Notes: generated by a model from the sequence alone, not told the origin. Counted from the stretch's first letter, positions 44,570-58,945 are shown. The stretch: 64,000 nucleotides of DNA from Periplaneta americana (GCF_040183065.1 NC_091120.1:173556488-173620487), one strand, 5' to 3'. Numbers and translations are program-made.

Positions 44570-44900
44570 TTTTAAACTCCTCAGATTGTTAATTTTCTTA
44601 ATATTTTCAGGAATTTTGTCACTGTCCAAAATTTTATGTAATCTGCACTTGAGAACAACTAAATTCAAATTACCTCTCGTATTGTAATTGTGAACATCAT
44701 TCACAGTATTCTCATATCAACATTCTCATAAACAGATAAAACACAGGCAAGACCATAGAAGAGAGTGTTAATCCCCTTAAATCTTTAAAAATTTGTTTAC
44801 AGTGTTCTCTAGGACGACACCATTTAATGATATGCAATGCCTTCTTTTGAAGGATAAAAATTCTTTTTAGGTATGTGTGAATAATTGAAGGTTTTTTCGT
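44570..44900 (-). mobile_element. Decayed Jockey/CR1-like LINE fragment
   Basis: Minus-strand text KRIFILQKKALHIIKW, CRPREHCKQIFKDL, then after a frameshift NTRGNLNLVV. The motif order matches the C-terminal region of the 29155 fragment family. Confidence 0.65.
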
Positions 44901-46936
44901 ATAAAATGAACTATAGCTTAAAAAGCATAAATTTTCAGGAGAAGCAAAAAAGTATGTGGCTTGAAATCAGTTGATGTTATAAGGTGAAATTGTTTCTCTT
45001 CTATACCCTTAAGGTATTTTAGAAATTTATGACAGATGAAATAGTGTTGTTGTTTGTTTATGGCTAGCCCTATTACATTCCATCAATGTTTTGGCACTCT
45101 GGTATAATTTGCTGATGTTCTTTGTGTGCCAGATCAAACTATTCAGTATAGCAGATATTCTTTGACCATCTTGGTATTAGGTTCTTAGCATACCATACAC
45201 TTTTATGATTCTAAAATATTTATCCTTTTTTGGTGGGCTGGAAGACAGTCATGGCCAGTGATAAAGCGAAAGAGAACTCTAGATTTCCTTCTGAGTTTGT
45301 CCCCGTTTTATTACCAAGTGAAGTCAGTGTCTTTCCAAAGCTTGGTATTTGCTCCTTTCATGTTCATCATTTTGGGATGACTTTTGATAGAGGTGTTACT
45401 CATTTAGCACAATCCAGAAGGCATTTTGTAGTTTTTAATGTGGAACGTTTAAGTGGGCACCTATTTGTAGGAAAATATCCTTTACCTTTTCTGTAATATT
45501 CTATGTCATCTTGTTCCGTAGTGGGAGCATGCCAATGCAACCCTCAGAATATCATTGCTCCTCAGCAGCAGCAAGCCAGTGCAACCCACAACATAGCATA
45601 AAGGATAGCTTTTAATAATATGATATGCATTATGTTCTTTAATTTATTTCATTCACGTCATAACTTTCAAACATCCAAATCCATGCAATCACACGATCAC
45701 CATATAATTGCAGGAATTCTATGAATTCCTGCCATGCTTTCTTGCAATTTTTCTACAGAAAAGTACTCCAAGTAATTTATGCACTGATTGGCCTTTTAAT
45801 CTTAAAATGAATGTGGAACAGAAATATATTTTAAATATATTGTAAACCTTTGTCATTATTATATAATTTTAATTGTGTCAAAAAATTAAAAAGAATCATA
45901 GTCAAATTATGACAATTTCTTATAAACTCGACTGTATTATACTAAGGTTTTTGTGACGAGTTTTCACATCATTATAATACACTTTATGTTTTGCACATAA
46001 AGGAGTTGATACTTTTATGCCTTCTTTTCTTCTGGGCACTTTTGCATAGAAAAATGTTCTAATAACTGTTCTCTTACCCAAAGTGAATATAACAAATAAA
46101 GGGTGATTCACGAGAAAGGTCATAACTTTAAAATGTGATTCATCAAACTCTTTTGGGTAAAAAAGTTCATATGATCATGGGTCCGATTTTGGTTAGGAGC
46201 TATTGCCATTTATTTTGTAAAAATGAATGCATTACCATGAACCCTGCACTACCATACGATTTCCTGTATCATAACCTTGTAAGTCATAACTATGAGCAGG
46301 TGTGTTATTGAAATTAAGATACCAGGAGCTTTGCTCGCACACTGCATGTCAAAAACAAGGACAGATTAATATCAATATTGGTGATGTTACTGATACATTA
46401 TTCACACACAAGCGCAAAAGTGTATTGATGTGGAGAGTGGTACATTTGAAAGTCTACTTTATGGATCGCCTTCAACTACAATAACACCAGGTTCGTATGT
46501 AGCTGTGAACATAAAATATAAATGTTCTCACTGGTTGGCAGCCATTTTGCATTCGGTGTGTGATATATCAATTCATATCAATCTTTGCTTGTAGAATTCG
46601 AATATACCTTCGTAATTGCTGTATCACATAAGGTTTTCGGAATATTTTAGATTTTATATAGGATTTGTTTATATTTTTATGATTTTTGTGTTCTCATTTT
46701 TTCAGGGAAATTGTATAATAAATTAGTGGCTGTCCTGGTTACACTCTGCATTTGGATGTAATATACAATGGAACAATTTTTCAAAAGAATATGTTTCCAT
46801 AGTGACTGGTCTACTGGACAACTACAAGAATAAGGGGTGTAAAATGTCACTGAAAATTAATTTTTTGCACTCGTACCCTGACTTTTTTCCAAAAAACTGT
46901 TGTGCTTATAGTGCCAAACAGAGTGAACGCTGTAAC
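44901..46936. other. Intergenic, unassigned
   Basis: A plus-strand open stretch at 45230-45496 has no recognisable domain and no splice context; I do not call it a gene. The rest is AT-rich. Confidence 0.4.
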
Positions 46937-47762
46937 CAAATACCTTACTATAATAATACCGGACAGCTAGCAATTTTACATGCGAACGACGCTGGTGCTG
47001 CTACCTAGGAGGGTGGTGTGGTGATACTCGTGAAACAAGCTGTAATCAACTGCAATGTATATTGTTGTTCGGCTAGTTAATAGTTTTATTAATTAGTGCT
47101 GTGTTAAAATGTTAGGGTGTATATTATGTGCTGTTTATAATTGCTACAAAATTACAGCATTACAAACTGCTCCAAATCGTACTTTCGATTTCCGAGGGAT
47201 CATAAAACGTGAGTCAACAACATTCTTTAATAGGCCTAATTCCTTCGTCTTTGTGTTGATAGAAAAATACACATAAGCTTTTTTTTATCTAGACCTAATA
47301 AATGAATAAAGTTAAAATGTATCGGAAATTTTAAGGTTTTATCAAATTAAGTTTTTTTTGTTCTCCACTAATTATTAAAAGCATCAGATTACTATTAATT
47401 TTATCTTTGCAGTTGTCATCAATGCGTATTATAAAGCATTATTGTAAATTCATTCCTAATATCAGAATTGATTTTGTCTCACTAAACCAAAGAAAAAATA
47501 TGTAACAGCTAACTACAGAAAGTAATATGAAGTATGCAGCTTTGATATAAGATAATTTTACATTAAATACTATTCAGCATTTCTTAAGAGTTTCAATATT
47601 ACTCCACATTAGTAACTCACGTTTTAAACAATAGTCAGAATCCCGCTATTTGTATATGTGGACGTAATTCCATCCCGCTCCGCTAGATGTCAGGTCCACA
47701 ATATTTCGCACGCCAATGCTGCTAGTATACAGCTGTCCGGTATTATTATAGTAAGGTATTTG
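46937..47762 (+). mobile_element. Possible P-like DNA transposon remnant with THAP exon
   Basis: The 29-31-bp inverted ends CAAATACCTTACTATAATAA and its mirror at 47732-47762 bound 826 bp. Inside, from the ATG at 47109, MLGCILCAVYNCYK and RTFDFRG resemble the start of a THAP zinc finger, ending at a GTGAGTC donor near 47208. P elements are a known class of THAP-bearing transposon. The later exons are missing. Confidence 0.6.
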
Positions 47763-49422
47763 CTTTAACCAAGACACCCTTATCATGGAACACAATTACT
47801 AAAGTTACTGGAACCCTTCAATGGTGGGTGATTACTGTTAGTTTCTTTTTAGGGATACGGATGAGACAGTGTACAAAAGGAAAATATTGTCATCCCGTTT
47901 TGCTGAAGAAAATTGTCATTAAACATTGTAAATAATAAGATCTTGCATTAGTGTGAATTATTTTAATGCTTTTGGTGGTTTATATGAATTTTTTTTATGT
48001 TACCAAGAAAACTTCCGTGGTTCCTAACGTTTGCCAATATTGTATTACTATCTTTGTGTTAGTGCTGTGTATCTAGAAAATGTGACGCGATAGAAAGGAT
48101 CGGATTTTTCCATTGAATTCAGCATCTCAAAATTAGGTAAAACCACCCATTTACAAACCAGATACAGGTAAAAAAGTTTCTATTTGTTGACTAGTATTAT
48201 CAGTCTGTAAATGGGATTTAGAATAGTGAAAGTGTAGCTACCATATTTTTGTAGATTAAAATAGCATATCATCTTAACCATTCGAAATAAGACACTTGAT
48301 CATAATATGAACTTTTTTTACTCAAATTGTTTTCCTGAAACCATATCCTAAATTTATGCCTTTCTTTGTAAATCATCCTCTATGTACTGAAAATATGTCG
48401 AGAACATTTTAGTTCTTCATTTCATCACTTAAAAAGTGACAAGTTGAATAGAAACATTTAACAATTAACGTAGGGGGGGGGGGATTCTTTAATCTCGCTA
48501 TTTTGGTGTAATTGCGATACCCCTCAGAATAGTGCTTCCAGTGCCCAGTGATTAGAAATACTCATTCCAAACTTATGCATTCACAGCTAAAGAAATGCTG
48601 CTACACTGTGTGTGTGACAAGAGTTCTGTCTGTGCTGATTGTATTATTTTGTACTTGTAATCAGAATATGTATATACATATATATATATATATCGCATAG
48701 CGAAGTGTTTCTTACCATGTGATTTTTTTTAAGAGTGTGCCAAATAAAAACATTAGCCATACTGATGCTGCTATGTTTACTGCGAAGACACAGATGCTGT
48801 GGTGACTTCTTGCATTCTCTTCTGAAGGGGCTTAGGTTAAACCTACTACATCTAGCTTTGGGAATGTGTGTCGAGCCCTTGTTGCACTGAGACTTGCTTC
48901 AGCCTGAACTTTAAGGAAGCAGGTGTGATTGTTGTAATAATTTTCCTAGCCATTTACTATAAGTAATGTAATTTTCAGAACTTGTATGTATATGCATGTT
49001 TTACATATTATAATAAAATATTAATATATCTGATGTATACATTTTTATATGTACAGTATATGAAGTGAATTAGAATTGTGTTGTTTATTCAGCTCTCGTT
49101 ATTAGAACTGATTGTTCACCTTAATCCTAATCCAAGTTAATTTCCACTTCTTGTACTTTCTATTATGCCATATTACTCATATGTAATAATTCAATTCTAA
49201 AGTTCTTATTCCTTTTGTTTTCTTTTAACCTCTCTTTTTCTCTAATCCTTCAACCCATATGACTAGAGGCCGGATTTTCATTTACTAAATATTAACATTC
49301 CAACTAGCTGTAGTTATAAACGAGCAAGCAATACTCCCACTCAGTGGCGTATGGATAATTTTGTCAAAAGGGTTGTCATTAAAATTGTTTACAATTTATG
49401 TTATCAGTATTTTAAATTTTGT

Positions 49423-49426
<4 letters not shown>
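47763..49426. other. Intergenic, unassigned
   Basis: AT-rich with a G9-10 run near 48474-48483 and a TA run near 48676-48694. No gene recognised. Confidence 0.4.
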
Positions 49427-49478
<52 letters not shown>

Positions 49479-49606
49479 TTGTTACGGTATATTTATTAAT
49501 ATTATACTGTGTTCTAATAGAACATATCCTTATAAAATATTTGAAACATATTTTTTCACAGGCATCTAATTTTTAACAAATTTTAACTTTTGTTTAGTTT
49601 TTTATA

Positions 49607-50420
49607 ATGAAAAATGCTTGTGTCATTATTATGCTTACACAAGAAGTTTATGAAATGTCAAATGCAAAACAAAAACAGACCAAACCAACACAAACAGCAC
49701 GCGAGAATAAATACATAACATTAACATATTACAATACCAATATCCACAAAATTGCAACTTCATTCAGAAAACTAAAGTACAAGATTGCATACGAAACAAA
49801 TAATACAACACAGAAATACTTAAATAACCACATTAAACATTCAAATAAATATAATTCAACTGGAGTTTACAAATTAAAATGCAATAGTTGCCCACATTTT
49901 TACATAGGACAAACAGGAAGATCCTTTCACACAAGATATAATGAACATATTAAAGCTATAACCAAACCCTACATCACATCAAATTATGCAGATCACATTA
50001 TCAACAATAATCATGACTACAATAATACGGAAACAGATATGGAAATTTTACACATCACACCAAAAAGTTCACAGTTAAACATCCTAGAACAGTACGAAAT
50101 ATATAAGAATACAATAGCATACCCACAGTATATACTTAACACACAACTGCAGTTCGATACGCACACATTATTTGACGTCATAATACATCATAACATACAA
50201 ACAGCCAGCCCCCACCATAGGAGCAACACACCCCCACCCCTACCATCGACAACTGCACATCGCAGAGTCAAGATCACCTGTGGTTCAAGAGACACTGAGG
50301 ATGACGACACATAGCGTCGAAACGGGCCGTCTGTCGAAGGTATATACCTTTCTTTAACAATTTTAACACTTTTAACATATGACAAAGTAAATTTTATGTC
50401 ATTAAAAGAAGGTTTCACAA
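49607..50420 (+). mobile_element. Penelope-like element, GIY-YIG endonuclease end
   Basis: Open frame to 50314 with a GIY-YIG nuclease: GVYKLKCNSCPHFYIGQTG, RSFHTRYNEHI, NYADHIINNNHDY, then NILEQYEIYKN. This CxxC-containing GIY-YIG form follows the RT in Penelope-like retroelements. The RT itself is missing, so the copy is 5' truncated; (TTA)n lies at 49427-49479 upstream. The 3' UTR holds a CTGAGGATGA hairpin motif at 50295-50324. Confidence 0.88.
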
Positions 50421-50541
50421 TAAAGTCAAAACTCAAACTAACGAACAGATGAATACCGCTCTTAAAATGAGTTTGTTGTTTGCTAATGTTGAATTTCTGA
50501 CAATGAAATCATTAATTCTCTCGCTCTCCATTATTTTTCAC

Positions 50542-52730
50542 TCAAGGACGCCAAGTTGCTAGTGGCTGGGCAGTGTTGAAGATGATTTGATCCATTTCCT
50601 CTTGGAGATCACATAAGGGGCAGAGTGGTGAAGGAAATATCCCAATCCTGTGGAGATGCTTGGCCAAGCAGTCATGACCCGTAAACAGTCTAAAAATTGC
50701 AACTGCATTCTTCCTTGGGTATCCAGGGATGTTTTGGGTTGAGATCCCCACCTTTTATTTTTGGAAATTTGAAGATAATAATTTGTTATAATTTTGTGGT
50801 ATTGTGAAGCAATCATTCTTTTTGTTGTATAATAGGATAATTGTGTAGTAGGTTTCTGAATAGTACCACAGCCCTTTTTGGCAAGATAATCAGCAGCATC
50901 ATTGCCAGTCAATCCACAGTATGCTGGTATCCATTTTAAAATGAGTTTAAAATCGACAATGCACAATATTAAACATCTGCACTGCAGAACTGTCAAAACA
51001 ACCTTTTCAGTATGTTTCACAAGTTAAATTTCATATTGTGTCGGCTTCATTTTATTACAAGATTGGTACTAGATGATCGATCACTCTATAATAAAAAAGA
51101 TAGCATTGTTATAATTCGAACATGCTACAACACCAAGGACACTGATTATATTGAAGGAGGGGTAGGAGAACTAGGCCTTATGTCGATGTAGATTTTGTTA
51201 CTCTGACAGTGAAAAATTAGAGAAGGGAAAACATGGATAAAAAATACTCAAATCTAAATATGTCATTCTTTTTTAAGTTCGGGAAGGGGGAGGGGTTCAA
51301 ACCCGGTAACCCCTCCTTGCATATGCCCTGCTCCCACTCTAGTACAAATAATGCCACTGCTTTCGAAAGAAGTAGTCAATTGTAATGAATAGACCGAACG
51401 TTGTGTTAGCAACATTCATTGTAATTGCCTACAGCTTTCTCTGTTGTAGAATTATTGTGAGTGGTGCTTGCTTTTCAAATGAAAGTTAAACTGAGCTGTC
51501 TCAATCAATAGTTACAAATTAGCAAGCGCATTTCACTAGATGCATTCTCCAGCTTCTTTGTGACCTAACTCTCCTCTGTTAGATCTCAGAGTGTTGTGGA
51601 CTGGGCCTCAAAATATTTTAATTTATATTACATCTGTTCAGATATACTCAGTGTAATTTTTTAACATTCAGGGATCCATCCTATGATGGTCCCGACATTA
51701 AACCAGAATTACAGTAGTCTTACAATATTGAATCTGTATGTCTTTTCCTTTTCAATCTTCGAAATGGCGAAACAAGTTGATGATTTCATGGAATTTGGTG
51801 GATTAGAGGATTTTCATGATGATCGAAAGAACTGTGTAGTCCTCTGTAGCTATTGCAAAGAATTGTGTTCACCTCCGGAAATTCTAAATCAGAATACAGT
51901 GTGGTCTTTTGCACATACCAGAATGCGCCTGTTATTAATCTGAGACACTGATTTTGGATGGCTGCGAGAAGTAGAACTCCAAATTGAACAGCCATATTGC
52001 CAGATGGGTCTGATTAATGAAGTATATATGATCCGTTAATATTGTATTGCTAGTGCTGATTTGTAGGACATGTGCTTCAGTCTATAGATGGATATCTGCA
52101 TTTTTTATTTCAGAAATATGACACTGCCATGTTAGTAGTGTCATGAGTAAGGCTAAGATATCTAATAGATTGAGCTTCTCAAAAAGGGACTCCTCCCTAT
52201 GTTATTGGGTGATAGAACACATTCTTCTTATAAATAAACTTTAGATTTCAGAGGGTTCATGATAATTCTCAATTTGTTGCAATAAGTATAAATATCTTCA
52301 CAGAAGTCTTGAAATTGCCTAGATTGGTTGTCCGATATCTGCAATATTGTTTCACATTGTAATATCCCAAGTGCTGTACTAATGGATTTTTACTGAATAG
52401 AAGTCAGAGGTACTAAAACTTGACAATTTGTTTTATCTCAAGTATGGGATTTCCATATCTTCGTGGATTTGAATTTTAGTGTTATACCAGTCACTAGCAT
52501 GTATTAATCTTAAGATCTTATTTTGTGCAATCTGCAGTTGTTAAAATATTGAGTTTTCGACATGTGCCCACACAGGGGCAATGAAGTCAGTAGTGGTAAA
52601 ATTAGATTTTTATGGAGTTGTAATTTTTTTATTGAATTACTGTTAGATATCGGACATATTGCTTTGCCTTTTGCTTTCTGTGTGTGATTATACCACAATA
52701 GGCATTGATCCAAAGATATTTTACATGCGA
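50542..52730 (-). mobile_element. Decayed LINE with RNase H
   Basis: Three minus-strand pieces in the correct order: thumb region near 52560 (GHMSKTQYFNN), then AAIQNQCLRLITGAFW near 51900, then RNase H near 50870-50950 (LKWIPAYCGLTGNDAADYLA) and its tail LFTGHDCLAKHLHRIGI and SPLCPLCDLQEEMDQ. RNase H after RT is found in several non-LTR clades. Frameshifts are frequent. Confidence 0.78.
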
Positions 52731-53059
52731 TTTGTTGTTAATACATAATGGTTATATTCACTCAAGAGAATATTTTATAAGACAGATTGCTTTTGTTAAG
52801 TTATCTTTTAATCTGTTTTAAGATAAATGCAGCAGCAGTTGGTGAAGTTTAATTATGAAAGGGCGCAGTCATTAAATATTGAAAAATCTAATAACGTTGG
52901 AATTTTAGATTATATTTTGTAACTCCAAGTAATGAAATGAAGCTAGTTGGACAATAAAAAAGAAAACTTTTAAAATTATTTTCACAGGAACGCAGAACCA
53001 AAGTCCCCTTCCAGTAACTGTCATTGGTAAACTGAGAGATAACGAGAACAAAATCAAGG

Positions 53060-53335
53060 AAGAAACGACTTCAACTTTTGGAAGGGCTATCTGAGAACCG
53101 TAGCTGGTAGTTGGGAAATGTTAAGGAAAACAAAAAATAGGAAAGGATGGAGACAAATTGTGAAGATCGTGGCCTATTCTGTACTATAAATCCGAGAAAG
53201 AAGAATTTCGGGGCAGAAGAAGATATCAGATGATAGACAACATTAAGATATAAGGATCATGTGTGGAGACTAAGAAGAAGACGGAAATAGGAAAGATTGG
53301 GTTTGCAGTGAAGAACATGTTCTTGGGCAGAACTA
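53060..53335 (+). mobile_element. Degenerate LINE-like repeat, copy 1
   Basis: Arg/Lys-rich decayed coding text (RRYQMIDNIK, then KTEIGKIGFAVKN). The segment 53225-53335 closely resembles 15361-15475. Probably a LINE C-terminus; the family is not certain. Confidence 0.5.
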
Positions 53336-53494
53336 TGAACATTTATTGATGAATTCTTGAGTGCTTGTTTAATAATTTTTAATTATTTATATTATGGGTC
53401 TCTTTGTTTTGCTTTGTAAGTTATTTGTGTGATAGTGATCTTATCTTGTTTAGTTCAGTTTTATTAAGACTGTTATTTTCATCTTAAATACAAA

Positions 53495-54040
53495 GAATGG
53501 ACGTGGTAAAATTTTCCTTTGTTAACCGTACAATAGTAGACTGGAACAGCTTACCTGCGGCAATCTTTCAGGGTGGTCCTCTCAAAATCAATACATTTGA
53601 GGAAAGGTTGAGAAGATTAGACTGAAAATGTAATTGTAGGTGCAGTGTAATTATTTAAGTTGTCATGTAATTAATTAAGTTGATGTGTAATTATTAATTA
53701 AGGTGATAAGTAATTAAGGTGATATGTAATTAATTAAGATATGTAATTAAGTTTATATGTAAGTAATTAAGGTGATATGTAATTACTTAAATTTGTAATC
53801 GTTGGGTGAAATAGAAGTACTTATAAGTTAGATTTACTTTTGCTTATTGTAGGCATTATTACAGCATAGTTTTTATTTGTAATCCTAGGTTTATTGTATC
53901 TATTTATTTATAGTTAGAAGTAAATTTACGTTTATTTTATTTTTTTATTGCTGTAATTATTGTATTATTGTATATTATATATCACTGCCACCGGGTGTAT
54001 ACCTAATTGTAGTGTTAATAAATACATACATACATACACA
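53495..54040 (+). mobile_element. LINE 3' end with tandem-repeat 3' region
   Basis: Plus-strand text KFSFVNRTIVDWNSLPA and INTFEERLRRLD then stop at about 53622: a typical LINE C-terminus. It is followed by short tandem units around TAATTAAGGTGATATG (53650-53790) and ends in CATA repeats at about 54020-54040. Confidence 0.7.
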
Positions 54041-54239
54041 ATATAGTTTTTTCTCTGCATTTCAGTCTCAGTGTGAATTAAAAGTTCTTAAATTTCCAGT
54101 GGCGAATGGAAGTCTTTCATTCAGATAACACTGAAGGGTAAAGCTAGTAGAAGTTGTGGAATTCTTGCATTAAAGTGCAGTGTGATTGAGATCTGATATC
54201 TTCTCAAACTCTTATTTGGCCATATACGCAGAAGTAAGA

Positions 54240-54530
54240 CCACCAGTGTAGCTCAGGTAGTAGGCACTTTTGCTTGCTGATCCAAATCTACACTTGGCCA
54301 TGAGTTCGATTCTCGCTTGGGCTGATTACGTGGTTGGGTTTTTCCCCCAACTACAAAATGAATGTCAGGTATTCCCATATATAAATATTTAAAGAAAATA
54401 ATCTGCCCTCAATGAGGGTGACCATAAAGATCCAGAATAACCTCATCTCGCTATGACCATTTCATTGATGCTAAATAATCTAGTAGTTGATACAGCAGCT
54501 ACAAATAAAAATAAATAATAAAATAAAATT
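54240..54530 (+). mobile_element. Diverged SINE family B copy
   Basis: Head TGTAGCTCAGGTAGTAGGC and GAGTTCGATTCTCGC, body GGCTGATTACGTGGTTGGG, tail GTTGATACAGCAGCTACAAA. An extra stretch of about 40 bases lies in the middle (54380-54430). Confidence 0.82.
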
Positions 54531-54899
54531 TAAACAAATTTAAAAAATTGCAGGAATGGGAATCTGAGAGGTATAATCTTAGCTCAACAGCTAATATGTT
54601 GGCTTTCTGTATTGGAGATCCAAATTCGAACCTTTGTTGAGTTCAAGTGGGATTTGTGATGGAAAAAAAAATGATTTGGTGAAGATCTTGTGGTACTCCC
54701 ATTGTTCTTTAATTTCTTCATAATTCATAGCCATTCTTGTCACTGGAGCATGAAAAAGTCCTGGAGTTTGATAGCAGTGTCTGAGAAGTTGGGAATAACG
54801 TCAAGCAAGTGAGAAACATAGTGTAATACCATTGCTTGTCTTGTGTAGAGGGAACATCTATTCGTATCTATTCAGCGCTACATAATCTGTTTTATAGAA

Positions 54900-54905
54900 T
54901 TTATT
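54900..54905 (-). terminator. Poly(A) signal of the GM2-activator-like gene
   Basis: AATAAA on the minus strand 46 bases after the stop codon. It is the first one downstream, so a very short 3' UTR is likely. Confidence 0.65.
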
Positions 54906-54951
54906 GTATTTCACATTTTATACATAGTAATTCATTACAGACGTTGGAAAT

Positions 54952-55104
54952 TCATACTAATGTAAAGTTGAAGTTTATACATGCCAGTTGACGGTTCTCT
55001 TTGCCTTGAAATGCCTTGATAGTGCTTGTATAATCACCAACTATTGCAGAAGCAAATGCTATTTCAGGAACTGGAAATTTGTCTCTGTGAATCTTAATCG
55101 GCCC
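54952..55104 (-). CDS. GM2-activator-like exon 4 and stop
   Basis: 50 codons and TGA, acceptor TTTCTAG. It encodes GPIKIHRDKFPVPEIAFA, GDYTSTIKAF and RQLACINFNF, matching the C-terminal strand pair and last Cys of GM2A. Confidence 0.93.
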   Translation of the reverse strand, partial: GPIKIHRDKFPVPEIAFASAIVGDYTSTIKAFQGKENRQLACINFNFTLV

Positions 55105-58100
55105 CTAGAAATAAAGGATGGAAATAGGGTGCATTATAAATAAAATTGCTATTGTGTGTCATTTTAAGGAAGGTGATGAGTGAAATTTTTATTTTGTACA
55201 ATTTTTATGGTAGAGATTTCTTATTTTTTACATTTCATCCCTTTGCTATAAGTATTCCTGCATATGTTTCATTATGATCAGATGAATGGTTTTTGAGTTA
55301 TTCAGATTTAAGGAAAAATAATTAACATATTTTCAAAATCTATCTCCTCTTACAAGATTTAAGTTTCATGCATCACTCTCTTTTTTTTTTTTTACAGCAT
55401 CTCTGATATGGTTAGGAAAGAGCTATGTATCCAGAATTTTAAATTTACACCTACAAATGGGAGAGAAAATAAAAAAAATAATATGTAACTTCAAAATTTA
55501 AATTTTTAGTGTCCACTAAATATGTTTTACTTCGAAAGTATTCAGTTTATCAAAAAAAGTGATACTCTGTTTTTTTAACCACAATATATAGAACATGCAT
55601 TGTGGTTTTTAACGAGTATGGCCACATATTCTAAGATCCGTGGTGAAACAAAAAAAAGACAAAATTTCAAATGCTTGCTGCAATAATATTGTGAGTCACA
55701 GCCGAATACTAAATGTTGTTAGTAGTTGGCTTATGAACCAATGTAACTTGTGCAACCACGCCCAATGATGCCATTTCCCCTTGCTACGGGCATGAGGTTG
55801 CTGAAAATTAGCCATGCGGTCTCTCTCAATAATATCTCGGCATCGAGAGTAACTATATATATGTGCGATCATTCGTTTGATTTGTAATCGCGAGTTTTGC
55901 AATATTAAAGTGATAATAGACACTTACGATACACTTTGAGTGGATCATAGTGAAAGATTTATTGTTCGCTGGGACTAATTTCGGAATCCCACTACATTAA
56001 TTATTATCCCTCTTATCCATACTCAACTTGTAGTTTCATTCCTGAAATTGGATGGCATATTCTGTGCCAGTGTATACATAATGCAGTGCAGAATTTTTTT
56101 GCATATCGTGTGTAGATAACCTAATATTATTATAACTAGTGCTGTTGATCGATCAAAATATTTAATCGATTAACTATTTGAATTTAATCGATTAATCGAG
56201 TTTTGATCGACTTTAAAAAATGTTTTAATATACTGTAATACACAATTATTGTTAAATTTAACTTGTGTTCGGTGATAAGCATAAGTATTAAATGTTGTAT
56301 TTCTGTATATATTGTATCATTATATTACAAAACAACTATTTTAATTATTTACTAACATATTTATTATGAGGCTTATAATTTATTGCGTCAATTTCTCCGG
56401 GAATTTTTGAGACAAACATAAATAACAAAAAGTATGAAGACTCACCTAGTTAATACTGCTTCATCCATGATTTTAAACATGTGAGTGCATTCACGTGCTC
56501 CGAATTAAGTGCCGCTCTATGTTTAGTAAGAATGTTTCCTGCATCACCAAACACGAAAAAAACTTTTTCTCTGTCAAGCACTTCTCCACAATCGTTCAAT
56601 TTAAATCCAAACATTTCACCGAGTTTACCTCTCAAATTCTCATATGACATAATGGAGTTTACACTTTTCACAAACCACAGAAAACTGATTTTTTTTTCTT
56701 TATCAAACTAAACACACAACCTTCACATACAAACTCAGTACAGAAACTGCAACTCCTGCAAAAGTACAGTGGTCGAAACAGAAGACTGGTCCCTATTGCA
56801 ATCGAATTACCAGATTTTAGAAAGAGAAGAAGATAGTTACACTCTCACTTGCACACAAGGTAGACATGGCTATTTTCTAAGGGATGAGAGGGACGAATCC
56901 AAGTAAAGTATGTATTTCATGCTGACAACAAGGTGGAAGTTTTCTTGGAAAACCATAAAACTTAATAAGGTTTCGCATTGTGTTTCAACTTTCAATAGAG
57001 GTAGACTGGGTCACTGTCCTCATATCTCCATCTCTTTCTGAAGTGTTTGTGCAAAGATTTTCCCTACGCTACATGGTTTACAGTTAGAAAATAACAGTAC
57101 TATTGTGCTTTTAAGTAAGCAGTTTCCGAGAGAGAAATATTGTCGGAATTTTTAGTATGAGTTTGTATTAATGAAATAATAATGAATATCAACTACAACA
57201 GTTTAATTTTAATCTACTCGATTATGCAATTAGATATTTTTGATCGATTAATCTTACAATAGAAATTGATCGATTAAACGATTAAATCCCACAACACTAA
57301 TTATAACAGTATGTGTTAATTGACTTAATTGAAGTATTTTAACCTATGCACGCTTTATTTTATAAACACTGAAGCCCTGACAAATCCTATCACGGTATAC
57401 TGTGTTGCCTGTTAGATTCCCATGAACCTGGACTCGTCCACAAGAAGAAATGATAAACGAAGGCTTAGTTATATGTTTGTAACGTGCTTACATGTAATTT
57501 TAATAGAGTATGTATTTACCTTCTTAATAGGGCACTGGCATGGAAAGTTAAATTCCTCCATCATTGGAAAGAGACATTTGCCTTGGTCTTGGTGGCAGAC
57601 ATCTTTGAATGTACACGAACCCCAGCTTTGTATACAAGGCAGTTTAACATAGCTCTTAAACATCAACTTCGAAATGACTGTCTCCACCTTAGAAAAGATG
57701 AGGGAACAAGGTCGTTAACATTTACTCTAAACAGATTGGAAAATTCGATTTTGAATATATGTATAAAGAAAAGCAAGAAATTCTTGACATAAGGATGTAA
57801 ATTTTAACTAGTAGTTACCTGGTAAGTGTGAAAAGGAACAGGGCATAGGGTGTGAGGTACATAATTATGATTAGAAGTAAATAAATAAGAGTCAGAACAG
57901 ATGATTAGTTAGTTGAATGTGATGGTGATTTTGTCGTTTTTCTGTGCAGAATTTTTTTATATCCGTATTTCATCATGTGCCTTTTCTTTTGCTATATCAG
58001 GTTTTATTTTTTGAGAACCTTTCTTATTGGTTCCATTTTCATAGAATTATTTAAAGTTGCCTCAATGACAGAATATTGATTCTCGGAGCCCTAAGTGTGC

Positions 58101-58945
58101 ATATTATTATTAATGTAGCCGTTTTGATGAAAATTAGCCTCATCAGAGAACCAAGTGTGATTCGATGGTTCAGAATTCTCCTCTAAAAATTGACATCACA
58201 AAAGACAACATGTATTTTTTTGTCACCTTCAGTTTTGCTGCCTTAGTTGAATTTTATATGGAAACATTATAAGTCTTCTCGGATTATTTTCAAAATGAAT
58301 TATTGTTTTAAATTACATTTGACAAATTTTCTGAGGCTATGAGTAAGCATTTGCTGTATGCATGCAATGTTTTCAGGTGTTGTAATGAATTTCAGTCTGC
58401 CAGTATTTTTCTGTTTTGAGGACAAACTTTTCTTTTTATTTTTTACCAGTCTTTCAATAAAATTGTTGATCGTCATATAATTTTTCTTTCATTCTGTGGC
58501 CACATTGGACCATGCCAGTACTCCAGACATTTTAGGAAAACCGGCTTTGTTATACTGGAATGAAGCATGGGCAATTACAAAGCTAGATAAATAGAGGATA
58601 TTAAATGGAAGAAAAAAAATATCAGTAGACAAATCCGTTGATGGCACAATTTTAGACAAAAAAAGGTATAAAGAAATTTTAAAGAAACTTCAAGTGAGAC
58701 TAATCACCAATTTACTGAGAAAATAAAGACAAGTATAAAAATTATATTGAAAAAATAGTGATGGCAGTAACAGTAGCAGTGGTAGTGGTGGCAGCATTGG
58801 TGGCAATGGTGATGGTAGTGGCAGTGGTAGCAGTGGTGACGGTGGTGGTTGTGGCAGTGGTGATAGTGGTGGTGAATGGCAGCGATGGTGGTGATGGTGG
58901 CGGCGGCAGTGGTGGTACAGGCAGCTGGAAGCAGAGGTAATGGTG

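Noticed and set aside
45230-45496. Possible 88-codon gene
   Set aside because: No recognisable domain, no signal peptide, no splice sites that join it to anything, and a length expected by chance in AT-rich DNA.
58758-58940. Valine/alanine-rich membrane peptide
   Set aside because: It is only the translation of a GGT/GTG microsatellite inside an intron.
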